The position numbers were made by a program, and so were the translations under genes. This document shows, piece by piece, positions 28,591-34,265 of a stretch of DNA of 34,265 bases. The stretch is from positions 1 to 34,265 of the IMG/VR virus record IMGVR_UViG_3300047297_000040; one strand, written 5' to 3'. Each line of letters starts with the position of its first letter. Within the stretch, counting starts at the first letter, position 1. This DNA is from a virus. The notes below the pieces were generated by a model, which worked only from the letters and a program-made list of their open reading frames with translations, was not told the DNA's origin and did no database searches.

Positions 28591-29841
28591 TTAAACAATC
28601 CATTTGGGTGCGACATTGATAGGTTTACCCCACGATGAGCCACCCTCGTCTAAGCCAACAGCGGCATATCTCCACGAGTCTGCTGCGTGACTATGTTGGT
28701 CATGTAGCGGTTTATTGCTAAACATCTTGGTACTTGGGTCTACATCGTATCGGTAGTGTCTCAAGTTCTGGAGGCCATCAGCACATCTAGTAGCGTCAAA
28801 GAAGCACCGATTCATCAGCATACGGGCGCTATTGATGCCATCAGCTACAGACAATTTAGGTGTAATCCTGATTGGGAAACCCATGGCTGTAAGAATATCC
28901 TTAACCGATTTGCCAGTCATATTCTTGTGTTCAGCATCGTGAGGCAACCACCAATCCTTGTAGATGTACTCTTTGTCTTGCAAAACCTTGGCATAGTGGT
29001 CAATTGGCTTTTGGCAGTTCTGATAGAAGTCGATCACCCTAACCTCACCGCCAGCGACAACCTGAAGAAACCAGATTGATGTCATGTCAGCCCATCCCAA
29101 GTCCCAGAATGTTTGTACAGGGATAGTCTTGTCAATAATCAAGTCCTTTATGCGGTTTTCCTCTTGGGCTAGGCGTAACTCATTGGCATATACCGCACCA
29201 TCAAGCATTTGCCTTGTGTGACCTTCCCAGACATTCAGATAAGAATCCATGTTCTTATTCTTTAGGTCTTGTAGTTCTTCCTCTAGAACCTTGGGAAACC
29301 ATGGATTGTCAGACCAGTTTACTTTGACAACCTTTGCGCTCGGTGGCGGGTTAATCACAAACCTTTTGTAAGTTTCGTCAGTATCCAAGTCAGGGTTAAA
29401 TGTCACCCATATCTCAGAGTTAGGCTTACGGATAGTTGGGATAAGAACCTCCCATGAGGCTTTAGATACCGCTTGGCCTTCCTCAATCCAACAAATGTCA
29501 ACACCCTCAAATGACTTGATTGAGGTGACATTGTGCTTTAAACCTGCGAATGAGAACTCTGAACCATTGAGGCCATAGATAGCTGTTCTCTGTACATCAA
29601 AGAATGAGTCTAGCCCCATAGCCTTGATCTGGTCATGCAACAAAGCAATAACTGAGTCTGATATTGAGTTTTGTAGCTCACGAGCGCAAAGCACCCTAAT
29701 ATGATTTTGGACAGCCATGGCTATCAAAGCACGAGCAACACCCCAAGACTTACCAGACCCCCTACCTCCGTAGAGAATCTTGTATCGTGATGGCTCAAAT
29801 AGAAATCCTAGCTTTTCAGGAAAGTCTAGATCAATCTGCAT
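28591..29841 (-). CDS. terL: Terminase large subunit (PBSX/Terminase_3 type)
   Basis: A 416-residue packaging ATPase-nuclease. Walker A GGRGSGKS at residues 25-32, Walker B-like VDICWIEE at 114-121 (catalytic Glu120/121), coupling region 'WVTFNPDLDTDETYKRF'. RNase H-like nuclease acidic residues visible at Asp247 (FWDLGWADMTS), Asp302 (LPHDAEHKNMTG) and Asp388 (HSHAADSWRYA). The family cuts and translocates DNA into the prohead through the portal. The gene overlaps the small-subunit candidate by 11 bases. Confidence 0.93.
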   Translation of the reverse strand: MQIDLDFPEKLGFLFEPSRYKILYGGRGSGKSWGVARALIAMAVQNHIRVLCARELQNSISDSVIALLHDQIKAMGLDSFFDVQRTAIYGLNGSEFSFAGLKHNVTSIKSFEGVDICWIEEGQAVSKASWEVLIPTIRKPNSEIWVTFNPDLDTDETYKRFVINPPPSAKVVKVNWSDNPWFPKVLEEELQDLKNKNMDSYLNVWEGHTRQMLDGAVYANELRLAQEENRIKDLIIDKTIPVQTFWDLGWADMTSIWFLQVVAGGEVRVIDFYQNCQKPIDHYAKVLQDKEYIYKDWWLPHDAEHKNMTGKSVKDILTAMGFPIRITPKLSVADGINSARMLMNRCFFDATRCADGLQNLRHYRYDVDPSTKMFSNKPLHDQHSHAADSWRYAAVGLDEGGSSWGKPINVAPKWIV

Positions 29842-30169
29842 TAGGACGCTTTAGATTGATATTGATGCCTGAGATTTGCATTGGCCCACCATTAGCGCCA
29901 GTCATCTCAGTCCTAGCTAACTTAGGAGTTGCGTACTCAGCTAACTTAGAGATCATGTCTAGGGCTTTATAAGGGTCTGGGCGAATGTCTCGCTCTGGGT
30001 CACCCTCGGCTACTAATTCTAGCCATTTAGAGACATTTTCAGAGTTATCCTCTAGTAGACATCTAACTGTCTCTCTAAACTCGTTGGTGACCCGATTAAC
30101 CGCACCCTTGGGTCTTCCTCGACCCCTATTAGTTAAGTTTTCGGATTTTCCCGCCTCTAATTTATTCAT
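29831..30169 (-). CDS. terS: Putative terminase small subunit
   Basis: A 112-residue protein directly upstream of TerL. The N-terminus carries an AT-hook-like 'GRGRPKGAVNRVTNEFRETVRCLLEDN'; the middle 'WLELVAEGDPERDIRPDPYKALDMISKLAEYATPKLARTEM' is a helix-turn-helix-sized segment. 'GRP-GA-N' heads are common in phage small terminases that recognise packaging sites. The assignment rests mainly on position and this motif. GGAG lies ten bases before ATG. Confidence 0.65.
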   Translation of the reverse strand: MNKLEAGKSENLTNRGRGRPKGAVNRVTNEFRETVRCLLEDNSENVSKWLELVAEGDPERDIRPDPYKALDMISKLAEYATPKLARTEMTGANGGPMQISGININLKRPNAD

Positions 30170-30205
30170 TTTGGTTTGACTCCTCTAGGGTTGGTCAAGG
30201 TTAAG

Positions 30206-30562
30206 TTAACGGATACCGAGAGCCTCTTTCAAAACTCTTTTGATGTAGTCCTTCTGATCTAGTTTACTACCTTTTTCTACTTTTTCAACAGCATCAGTAA
30301 TTAACTCAAAGTATTGCTCGCTTGTTAGTGCTTGCTCTTTTTTTGTAAACCAGTAGTCTTTTAGACCTTTAATCCATGCTGCTGTAAAAAAGAAGCATAG
30401 TATAAACGCACCCCATTGATCTGCCATATATGAGGAATAGAACCAGAATGGCTGACCAAGTAACCCGAATATCGGAGCAAACTTTCTGTGGCTTTCTCGT
30501 TTATCTTGTAGTAACCATATTGCTATCAACTCTGTAACAGCAATAAATAACTGCTCTATCAT
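30206..30562 (-). CDS. Membrane protein (118 aa)
   Basis: A 118-residue protein with hydrophobic segments at about residues 2-18 (IEQLFIAVTELIAIWLL), 30-46 (PIFGLLGQPFWFYSSYM) and 49-65 (QWGAFILCFFFTAAWIKGL), then a charged cytoplasmic tail ('YFELITDAVEKVEKGSKLDQKDYIKRVLKEALGIR'). This fits a three-span protein of unknown role; similar genes often sit next to phage terminases. ATGA overlap with 30559-31590. Confidence 0.7.
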   Translation of the reverse strand: MIEQLFIAVTELIAIWLLQDKRESHRKFAPIFGLLGQPFWFYSSYMADQWGAFILCFFFTAAWIKGLKDYWFTKKEQALTSEQYFELITDAVEKVEKGSKLDQKDYIKRVLKEALGIR

Positions 30563-31590
30563 TTAAGCAAGCCTTCTATGTATGTCCAATCAGGCATAAC
30601 GCCTGTTTTTTGTTCTGCGTATATTGTTTCAGAGGGTGAGGCTTTTCTATTGAACTCACCAAATGGTCCATAGTTAACCCATGAATTCTGACCACGCGTT
30701 TCCGATGTAACTGCGGGTAGTGCCTCTGGTGAATACATCCTTGCATGGGCTTGGAAAGCGTTTTCTTCACCACCTGCGCGAAAGCCAACACCATGCTTAC
30801 CATGACCAAATACATCATGGACTGCGCGAAACACATCATTAGCCGTAACATCTTTGCCACCCCATTTTTCACCAATTTTCATTAGTAATGGGTTTGCTTG
30901 TGATGCTTCAACTAAAGAGCCAAAACCTTGTTCTGTTGGGAAAACTGACAATCTTTGGTTTTGAACAATATCGTTAATGGCATTTCTTGGATTGCCATAA
31001 ATATCGCCACTTTCAGGCATAAAACTAAATTTATAACCTTTTTTCCTAAGAGTCTCGTATTGCTCCATGGTTTCATCAATCATAGCGTCATAAGACTTTT
31101 TAACAGCCTTGTTGCTAGGATTGTTCTCCATCTTGTCGTAAGCCTCTGCCAAACGCTTTGCCCTAGCGGGGTCAACTTCAGCATACTTTAACTGGGGGCT
31201 ATAAACCAAACCTTTTTTCTCAGTCAAGTCTTTGGCAATATCGACTAATCGCTGATCTGTACCAAATTCCTCAATGCGACCACCAACATCAACCTTACTT
31301 GGCAAACCCTCTAATGCTTTACCTATATATTTTTTAGGTGCAAGCATCCCAAGTTCAGCAAACCCAAGAAGCCCTTGAGTCATCTCAGTAAGTTGAGATA
31401 AAGCCTTTTTGTCAGTTACTTTTGCAGGATTTCTAGGGTCAGCAAAGGCTTTTGCATAAAGGTCTTGATAACGCTTATCCGACTGCTCAATGTTAAGCAG
31501 ACCTTGTTGGATTGCCCTACCAACACCCTGCATTTGCTGAGTGCGGTTTGGGTCTTGCATCCATCCTAATGCGCTATCAAGTAAGCCCAT
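30559..31590 (-). CDS. Phage protein with HD-x-x-GH putative metal-binding domain
   Basis: A 343-residue protein. The N-terminal half (residues about 1-200) is helical, without a known motif. Residues about 250-335 form a conserved-looking domain, 'FRAVHDVFGHGKHGVGFRAGGEENAFQAHARMYSP' then 'SETRGQNSWVNYGPFGEFNRK' and 'YAEQKTGVMPDW'. His258-x4-His263 with Glu297 gives a two-His-one-Glu spacing like non-haem iron sites; this is a geometric suggestion only. I have seen this domain in phage 'polyvalent'-type proteins. The position beside terminase suggests a virion or packaging-stage role. Confidence 0.7.
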   Translation of the reverse strand: MGLLDSALGWMQDPNRTQQMQGVGRAIQQGLLNIEQSDKRYQDLYAKAFADPRNPAKVTDKKALSQLTEMTQGLLGFAELGMLAPKKYIGKALEGLPSKVDVGGRIEEFGTDQRLVDIAKDLTEKKGLVYSPQLKYAEVDPARAKRLAEAYDKMENNPSNKAVKKSYDAMIDETMEQYETLRKKGYKFSFMPESGDIYGNPRNAINDIVQNQRLSVFPTEQGFGSLVEASQANPLLMKIGEKWGGKDVTANDVFRAVHDVFGHGKHGVGFRAGGEENAFQAHARMYSPEALPAVTSETRGQNSWVNYGPFGEFNRKASPSETIYAEQKTGVMPDWTYIEGLLK

Positions 31591-31592
31591 GA

Positions 31593-31769
31593 TTAACCTT
31601 TGTATCGGCCCATTTTCTTGGCAGCAGAACTAATTGCTATGGCAAGGGCCTGTTTTTGGTTGGAAACTACTTTCCCGCCTTTGCCAGAGTGAAGCTCACC
31701 CTTGCCAAACTCGTGCATGACAGTAGCCATCTTAGCTTTGCCAACTTTGTTCATCTTAGGAGTTTTCAT
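31593..31769 (-). CDS. DUF6496-like small basic protein (58 aa)
   Basis: ATG 31769-31767 to TAA 31595-31593. Product: MKTPKMNKVGKAKMATVMHE, followed by FGKGELHSGKGGKVVSNQKQ and ALAIAISSAAKKMGRYKG. The 'VMHEF--GELHSG--G--V--QKQALAIA-S-A' pattern matches DUF6496-type phage proteins of unknown function. It is highly basic. It lies two bases from the next gene (31590). Confidence 0.75.
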   Translation of the reverse strand: MKTPKMNKVGKAKMATVMHEFGKGELHSGKGGKVVSNQKQALAIAISSAAKKMGRYKG

Positions 31770-31788
31770 AGTTTCATCTGTTGTTTTC

Positions 31789-32040
31789 TTACCACTTCAC
31801 GCGGTTTGCCCAGAAAGCCGCAGACATCTTGCCTTTGGCAATATTGTCAGCATGGCGAGCCTTAAATGCTTCGTTCCTTGCTGAACCATCAGGAGAGCCT
31901 TTAACACCTTGTTGACCAAAACGGATGAGCTTCACATCATCACCAGACTTCGCTAAAACAGCGTGAGACTTGGTTGGATGGTTAGGAGTTCTCTTAGGCT
32001 TGTTATAGCCAGAAAACTGCTCTGAGCCTCGTTTAATCAT
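31789..32040 (-). CDS. Small basic hypothetical phage protein (83 aa)
   Basis: An 83-residue basic protein: 'SHAVLAKSGDDVKLIRFGQQGVKGSPDGSARNEAFKARHADNIAKGKMSAAFWANRVKW'. The 'KLIRFGQQGVKGSP---ARNEAFKARHA-NI-KGKMS-A-WAN-VKW' pattern is one I recognise from many phage genomes beside terminase genes. It is possibly a virion or DNA-binding protein; no tested function is known to me. Coupled by ATGA to 32037-32195. Confidence 0.75.
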   Translation of the reverse strand: MIKRGSEQFSGYNKPKRTPNHPTKSHAVLAKSGDDVKLIRFGQQGVKGSPDGSARNEAFKARHADNIAKGKMSAAFWANRVKW

Positions 32041-32195
32041 TTCTTTTTAGCAGTCTTAGCTGCTTGCTTAAACGCACTCGCAGTTGGCGCACCCTTCGAG
32101 CCAACCTTACGCATACGCTCTGGAGTCTTTCCAGCAGCCTTTTGCGCTTCAATTCGCTCACGCTTTTTTCGGATGTTTTCGTAGAGTCCGTTCAT
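32037..32195 (-). CDS. Tiny basic phage protein (52 aa)
   Basis: ATG 32195-32193 to TGA 32039-32037, tiled by ATGA on both sides. Product: MNGLYENIRKKRERIEAQKA, then AGKTPERMRKVGSKGAPTAS and AFKQAAKTAKKK. 'MNGLY-NI--KRERI--G---KMRK-GSKGAPT--AF--AA-TAK' is a very common phage micro-family. It is Lys-rich and probably binds nucleic acid or the virion interior; this is an inference from composition. Confidence 0.75.
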   Translation of the reverse strand: MNGLYENIRKKRERIEAQKAAGKTPERMRKVGSKGAPTASAFKQAAKTAKKK

Positions 32196-32317
32196 TTTTT
32201 AGGCTTCTTTGCTTTGTTCTTTGCAGTACGCTCACCCCTGACTGGCATGGGCGCAGGTTTCTTTTTATCCATGTACTTTTGCATCATTTCTAATGCCTGT
32301 TGGTTTGTAGTACCCAA
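32192..32317 (-). CDS. Tiny Lys-rich protein with TTG start (41 aa)
   Basis: Start TTG at 32317-32315 with AAGGAG seven bases upstream, located in the end of 32320-32802; stop TGA overlapping the next ATG (ATGA). Product: fMet-GTTNQQALEMMQKYMDKKK then PAPMPVRGERTAKNKAKKPK-K. It is extremely basic at its C-terminus. Small Lys-rich gene products in this place may be minor head proteins. Function is unknown. Confidence 0.65.
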   Translation of the reverse strand: MGTTNQQALEMMQKYMDKKKPAPMPVRGERTAKNKAKKPKK

Positions 32318-32319
32318 GA

Positions 32320-32802
32320 TTATTCTCCTTCAGACATTTCGTCTTCTGAATCGTCTTTGTCCGTTTCTTCAGTAATCGGACCGCCTGCAATCCATGCCTC
32401 ACAAGTTCTCTTGGAAGCACACTTAAAGTCGAAAACTTCGCAATATCCTAAGTCACCAGCATCGATGACTTCCCACGCGTCCATTTCCTCGCCATTCATC
32501 TCTAAACCAGTCTCAATACATGAGAGCATCTTAGGTGTTTGGATGAAGGCTGAACAGTTACCGCAACGAGACTTTTTGGCTTGTTCTGGGGAATTTCTCC
32601 AAGTCTTAGAGACTTCACGCCAGTAATCCATGCTGGATTCGTTAGGATTCATTGGGCCGTAGTTGGCCTTATCAATGGCTTTTTGACGATTCTCAAGGTT
32701 TACCTCAATATCGCCTGTAGCAACAGGACACGCATCGCCATTCTTTTCTTGGCTTTGTATCTCAATTTCAATCTTTACGGATGGCTCAAGTAGTCCAGAC
32801 AT
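32320..32802 (-). CDS. Cys-rich, putative metal-binding phage protein
   Basis: A 160-residue protein; I chose ATG 32802 (MSGLLEPSVKIEIEIQSQEK) with GAGGA upstream, because the longer frame would have to be translated from across the terminator. A C-rich block 'RCGNCSAFIQTPKMLSCIETG' plus 'LGYCEVFDFKCASKRTCEAW' holds six cysteines in a pattern known from a phage family (CxxC ... C ... C), probably a zinc or Fe-S site. The C-terminus is very acidic (EETDKDDSEDEMSEGE). It is the first gene of the late region. Confidence 0.7.
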   Translation of the reverse strand: MSGLLEPSVKIEIEIQSQEKNGDACPVATGDIEVNLENRQKAIDKANYGPMNPNESSMDYWREVSKTWRNSPEQAKKSRCGNCSAFIQTPKMLSCIETGLEMNGEEMDAWEVIDAGDLGYCEVFDFKCASKRTCEAWIAGGPITEETDKDDSEDEMSEGE

Positions 32803-32826
32803 AACAGTCCTCAAGGAGTTTGTACC

Positions 32827-32855
32827 ATTATCCCATAAAAAAAAGAGAGGTACAA
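32827..32855 (-). promoter_or_regulatory. Possible late promoter overlapping the terminator
   Basis: On the minus strand TTGTAC (32855-32850), a 17-bp spacer that is the right half of the terminator plus its T-run, and GATAAT (32832-32827). The -10 is good (five of six), the -35 weak. It would start transcription about 20 bases before the late gene at 32802, next to the point where early transcripts end. Confidence 0.4.
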
Positions 32856-32863
32856 GACCTCTC
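32837..32863 (-). terminator. Strong intrinsic terminator at the end of the early operon
   Basis: Minus strand: GAGAGGT (32863-32857), loop CTTGT, ACCTCTC (32851-32845), then eight Ts (32844-32837). A perfect 7-bp GC-containing stem with a T-run. It lies 26 bases after the Ref-like gene and just before the late gene 32802, separating early from late transcription. Confidence 0.85.
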
Positions 32864-32888
32864 AAAACCTTGGCAACTCAACTAGATT

Positions 32889-33146
32889 CTATCCAATCAA
32901 CTTAGCCAATGTGTCGTTTAAAACAGACATTTCGTCATGTTTATAAACTGCCCAAATTCGTGCTTGACCATGGATTCCATTGTGAGGCCCTTGATGGCAG
33001 TCTTTGCAAAGCGGAATACAGAGATACTGGTGGTGTTGCTTAATGTGGTGTGCATCCGATGGCCCAGACTGACCACAAACACCGCAAGGCATCTCTTTGA
33101 TTCTTGCTAAATGCAGTCTCTCACGCTTTGTTGGGTTGTTATTCAA
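32889..33146 (-). CDS. Ref-like RecA-dependent HNH nuclease
   Basis: An 85-residue protein with the zinc/HNH layout of the P1 Ref family: Cys21-x2-Cys24 (MPCGVCG), His33-His34 (DAHHIKQHHQ), 'CIPLCKDCHQGPHNGIHG' with Cys47, Cys50, His51 and His55/His59. Ref nucleases cut DNA at RecA-formed D-loops. Short stand-alone versions are common in phages. It overlaps the end of 33139-33600 by eight bases and is the last gene before the terminator. Confidence 0.78.
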   Translation of the reverse strand: MNNNPTKRERLHLARIKEMPCGVCGQSGPSDAHHIKQHHQYLCIPLCKDCHQGPHNGIHGQARIWAVYKHDEMSVLNDTLAKLIG

Positions 33147-33600
33147 TCTCTATCACCTTGTCGCCATGTGATCTTATGTAGTCTTTTGTTTTCTGAATGT
33201 ATCTCTCAAATTCACTTCTTGAGATACTTCCTTGCTGTAGATCAGCATATTCGATTAAGTCTCTACAGGCTTTTATTCCTTCTCCATCCAATCCCATGCT
33301 CAAAGTCTCTTGGTAGCGCATAGCGGCTTTATGGAGGCTTTCTTGGGCTTTTTGGCAGATAGGTAGCACCTCTGGGCCTACTCCGTTCTTTCCCATCATT
33401 TCAGATAGGTTTAGAACATCGACTAGGACTCGCCAGTCATGGATAGTGCCGTTGCCCTTAGTGATGGCCTCCAAAGCGGAATACTCAAGCATCCGTAGTT
33501 TGTCCAGCTTGTCCCTCTGGGTTATCGCTGCTCCCACTAGGGCGTGCGTCAGCGGATCGATCAAGTTCCAATGCTTTCTCTTTGTTTTCTTGCGAGTCAT
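33139..33600 (-). CDS. Hypothetical phage protein (153 aa)
   Basis: A 153-residue helical, soluble protein. Starting MTRKKTKRKHWNLIDPLTHALVGAAITQRDKLDKLRMLEYSALEAI, then 'GTIHDWRVLVDVLNLSEMMGKNGVGPEVLPICQKAQESLHKAAMRY' and 'LQQGSISRSEFERYIQKTKDYIRSHGDKVI'. The pattern 'W-L--P--HA--GAAIT', 'DW--L---LN--E-M---G-GPEVLP-C-KAQ' is familiar from phages of Burkholderiales. Function is unknown. GGAAAAGAT precedes ATG. It overlaps the end of 33485-33685 by 116 bases in another frame. Confidence 0.75.
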   Translation of the reverse strand: MTRKKTKRKHWNLIDPLTHALVGAAITQRDKLDKLRMLEYSALEAITKGNGTIHDWRVLVDVLNLSEMMGKNGVGPEVLPICQKAQESLHKAAMRYQETLSMGLDGEGIKACRDLIEYADLQQGSISRSEFERYIQKTKDYIRSHGDKVIEIE

Positions 33601-33685
33601 TATCTTTTCCGAAAATGGCGTTCCATCGGTTTGCGTATTCTTCGTTAGTTACTGAGAATTTTCTTGGAGTAGAACCTTTGCCCAT
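33485..33685 (-). CDS. Small hypothetical protein, MGKGSTPR family (66 aa)
   Basis: I take the second of two adjacent ATGs (33685; AAAGG seven bases upstream). The product begins MGKGSTPRKFSVTNEEYANR and contains WNAIFGKD, a block that is common in small early phage proteins. The C-terminal ~40 residues are low-complexity (Asp/Ser/Gly/Gln) and encoded on top of the start of 33139-33600. It also overlaps the end of 33645-33812. Function is unknown. Confidence 0.65.
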   Translation of the reverse strand: MGKGSTPRKFSVTNEEYANRWNAIFGKDNDSQENKEKALELDRSADARPSGSSDNPEGQAGQTTDA

Positions 33686-33812
33686 CATCTTGCCTTTCTT
33701 GATTTCCACATCTATGCCTATTTGCTGCCTGTAATGCTTCAAACGCCCATTTGCAGTTAGTGCAAACCCAATATGGCGGATTATTAGGTGCGTCTTTCTT
33801 TTGTTCAATCAT
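33645..33812 (-). CDS. Small C2H2/C2HC-type zinc-finger-like protein (55 aa)
   Basis: The start is the ATG at 33812 (MIEQKKDAPNNPPYWVCTNC) overlapping the upstream stop; an in-frame ATG at 33818 is also possible. Cys17-x2-Cys20 ('WVCTNCKWAFEALQAANRHRCGN') with His31-x-Cys33 gives a one-finger pattern. It sits between two other small Cys proteins. It may bind DNA or host protein. Function is unknown. Confidence 0.65.
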   Translation of the reverse strand: MIEQKKDAPNNPPYWVCTNCKWAFEALQAANRHRCGNQERQDDGQRFYSKKILSN

Positions 33813-34098
33813 AATCATCACACTCACAGATAAAGTTATAGCAACGCAAGCAGTAACCAGCATCGCCCATTTGCATCCTGACTTCGTGCTTCAGGCTGTA
33901 ATAACGCTCAAATAATGGCGTCCCGTTTTCCATGTCAGCATCCGTTGGCAAATCAGCATCGTAAAACCTTGCCCATGCCTCAAATAGCTCGTCATTTTGC
34001 TTAAATACCCTTGCGCTTCTCTCGATTAGCTTTTTGTTGCCTTCGGTTAAATCGTCTATTTTCTTTTGTTGTTCAGCAATAATTCTCTCTAAGCTCAT
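33805..34098 (-). CDS. Hypothetical protein with coiled coil and C-terminal Cys cluster (97 aa)
   Basis: A 97-residue protein: an N-terminal coiled coil ('RIIAEQQKKIDDLTEGNKKLIERSARVFKQNDELFEAWARFYDADL'), an acidic middle, and a C-terminal 'GYCLRCYNFICECDDYD' with C-x2-C-x4-C-x-C. The zinc-knuckle-like tail suggests binding to nucleic acid or protein. ATGA overlap with the split gene 34095-34265/1-39. Confidence 0.7.
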   Translation of the reverse strand: MSLERIIAEQQKKIDDLTEGNKKLIERSARVFKQNDELFEAWARFYDADLPTDADMENGTPLFERYYSLKHEVRMQMGDAGYCLRCYNFICECDDYD

Positions 34099-34265
34099 GA
34101 TTTCATATTCCTTACAAAAGTTGCAAATGACTCAGCAGTAGTGCCAAATGCTTTCATCTTGTCAAACTCTTTAGCTACCTCCTCTAGCACTTCGTTTCTC
34201 TGTGTTGGTGAGACATAAGTGTCAAAGTAGTAAGGCTGACCTAAATCTCTCAGTATTTGCTTACC
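34095..34265 (-). CDS. Partial CDS, C-terminal part of the duplicated small protein
   Basis: The frame enters at the right end with GKQILRDLGQPYYFDTYVSP and runs 56 codons to TGA overlapping the next ATG. It is nearly identical to residues 22-77 of 623-856 (Phe for Tyr in the Tyr cluster; 'FATFVRNMKS' instead of 'FASFVRGLKK'). The N-terminal 13 residues are at 39-1. If the genome is circular, only residues 14-21 (24 bases) are missing. Function is unknown. Confidence 0.8.
   Translation of the reverse strand, partial: GKQILRDLGQPYYFDTYVSPTQRNEVLEEVAKEFDKMKAFGTTAESFATFVRNMKS

Noticed and set aside
28438-28643. Earlier start codons for the portal (28462) and the 28401 gene (28643)
   Set aside because: Later ATGs have proper ribosome sites, and the earlier ones extend into the neighbouring genes.
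32803-32865. N-terminal extension of the Cys-rich gene to 32865
   Set aside because: It would start within the terminator hairpin; the ATG at 32802 has a ribosome site and family-like start.
1-34265. Integrase, attachment site, transposase, toxin-antitoxin or CRISPR genes
   Set aside because: None of the proteins shows tyrosine/serine recombinase, DDE transposase, Cas or recognisable toxin motifs.

Overview
The window looks like an almost complete genome of a tailed, podovirus-like bacteriophage (Caudoviricetes). It contains a terminase, a P22-type portal, a scaffold, an SU10-type major capsid protein, head-tail and tail genes, putative ejection proteins, an S74-terminated tail fibre, lysis genes and a lambda-like replication/recombination set. 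I see no tRNA, rRNA, integrase, CI-type repressor, CRISPR array or insertion sequence. Many of the small genes resemble families I associate with phages of freshwater Burkholderiales (Comamonadaceae-like hosts). That host guess rests on recall of families and is weak.

The molecule appears circular or circularly permuted. The last 171 bases (minus strand) and first 39 bases are the two halves of one gene, a near-copy of the intact gene at 623-856. By comparison with that copy only about 24 bases (eight codons) are missing between the window ends. The minus-strand early operon therefore runs from 4283 down to 1, across the junction, and on from 34265 to about 32889, where a strong hairpin plus T-run terminator (32837-32863) stops it.

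Layout: (a) 1-4283, minus: small phage genes, NinB, a PD-(D/E)XK nuclease, replication genes (DUF1376-type and a P-like protein), a winged-helix protein and a Cro-like regulator. (b) 4284-4417: divergent control region; its elements recur at 1547-1591. (c) 4418-6357, plus: short early operon with a small membrane protein, an ERF annealing protein, an SSB-like protein, a structured leader, a small winged-helix-like protein and a MazG-like nucleotide hydrolase. (d) 6350-11914, minus: phosphoesterase, HExxH metalloprotein, M15 endolysin, two holin candidates, many tiny membrane proteins coupled by ATGA overlaps, and two HNH endonucleases, one of them on the opposite strand. (e) 11927-32802, minus: the virion genes, in transcription order small packaging-side proteins, HD-x-x-GH protein, small terminase, large terminase, portal, Gly/Ala-rich protein, scaffold, capsid, adaptor, tail proteins, repeat protein, beta-propeller-like stabiliser, ejection proteins, tail fibre. 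A terminator follows the capsid gene (22499-22532) and a promoter precedes the ejection-protein block (18514-18542). (f) 32889-34265, minus: Ref-like nuclease and small zinc-binding proteins, the distal end of the early operon.

Inferred programme: the Cro-like protein and the paired control regions set early transcription in both directions; ERF, SSB-like, NinB, the resolvase-like nuclease and the Ref-like nuclease serve recombination-dependent replication; late minus-strand transcription from near 32830 makes the virion and then the lysis proteins. No gap between genes exceeds 300 bases.
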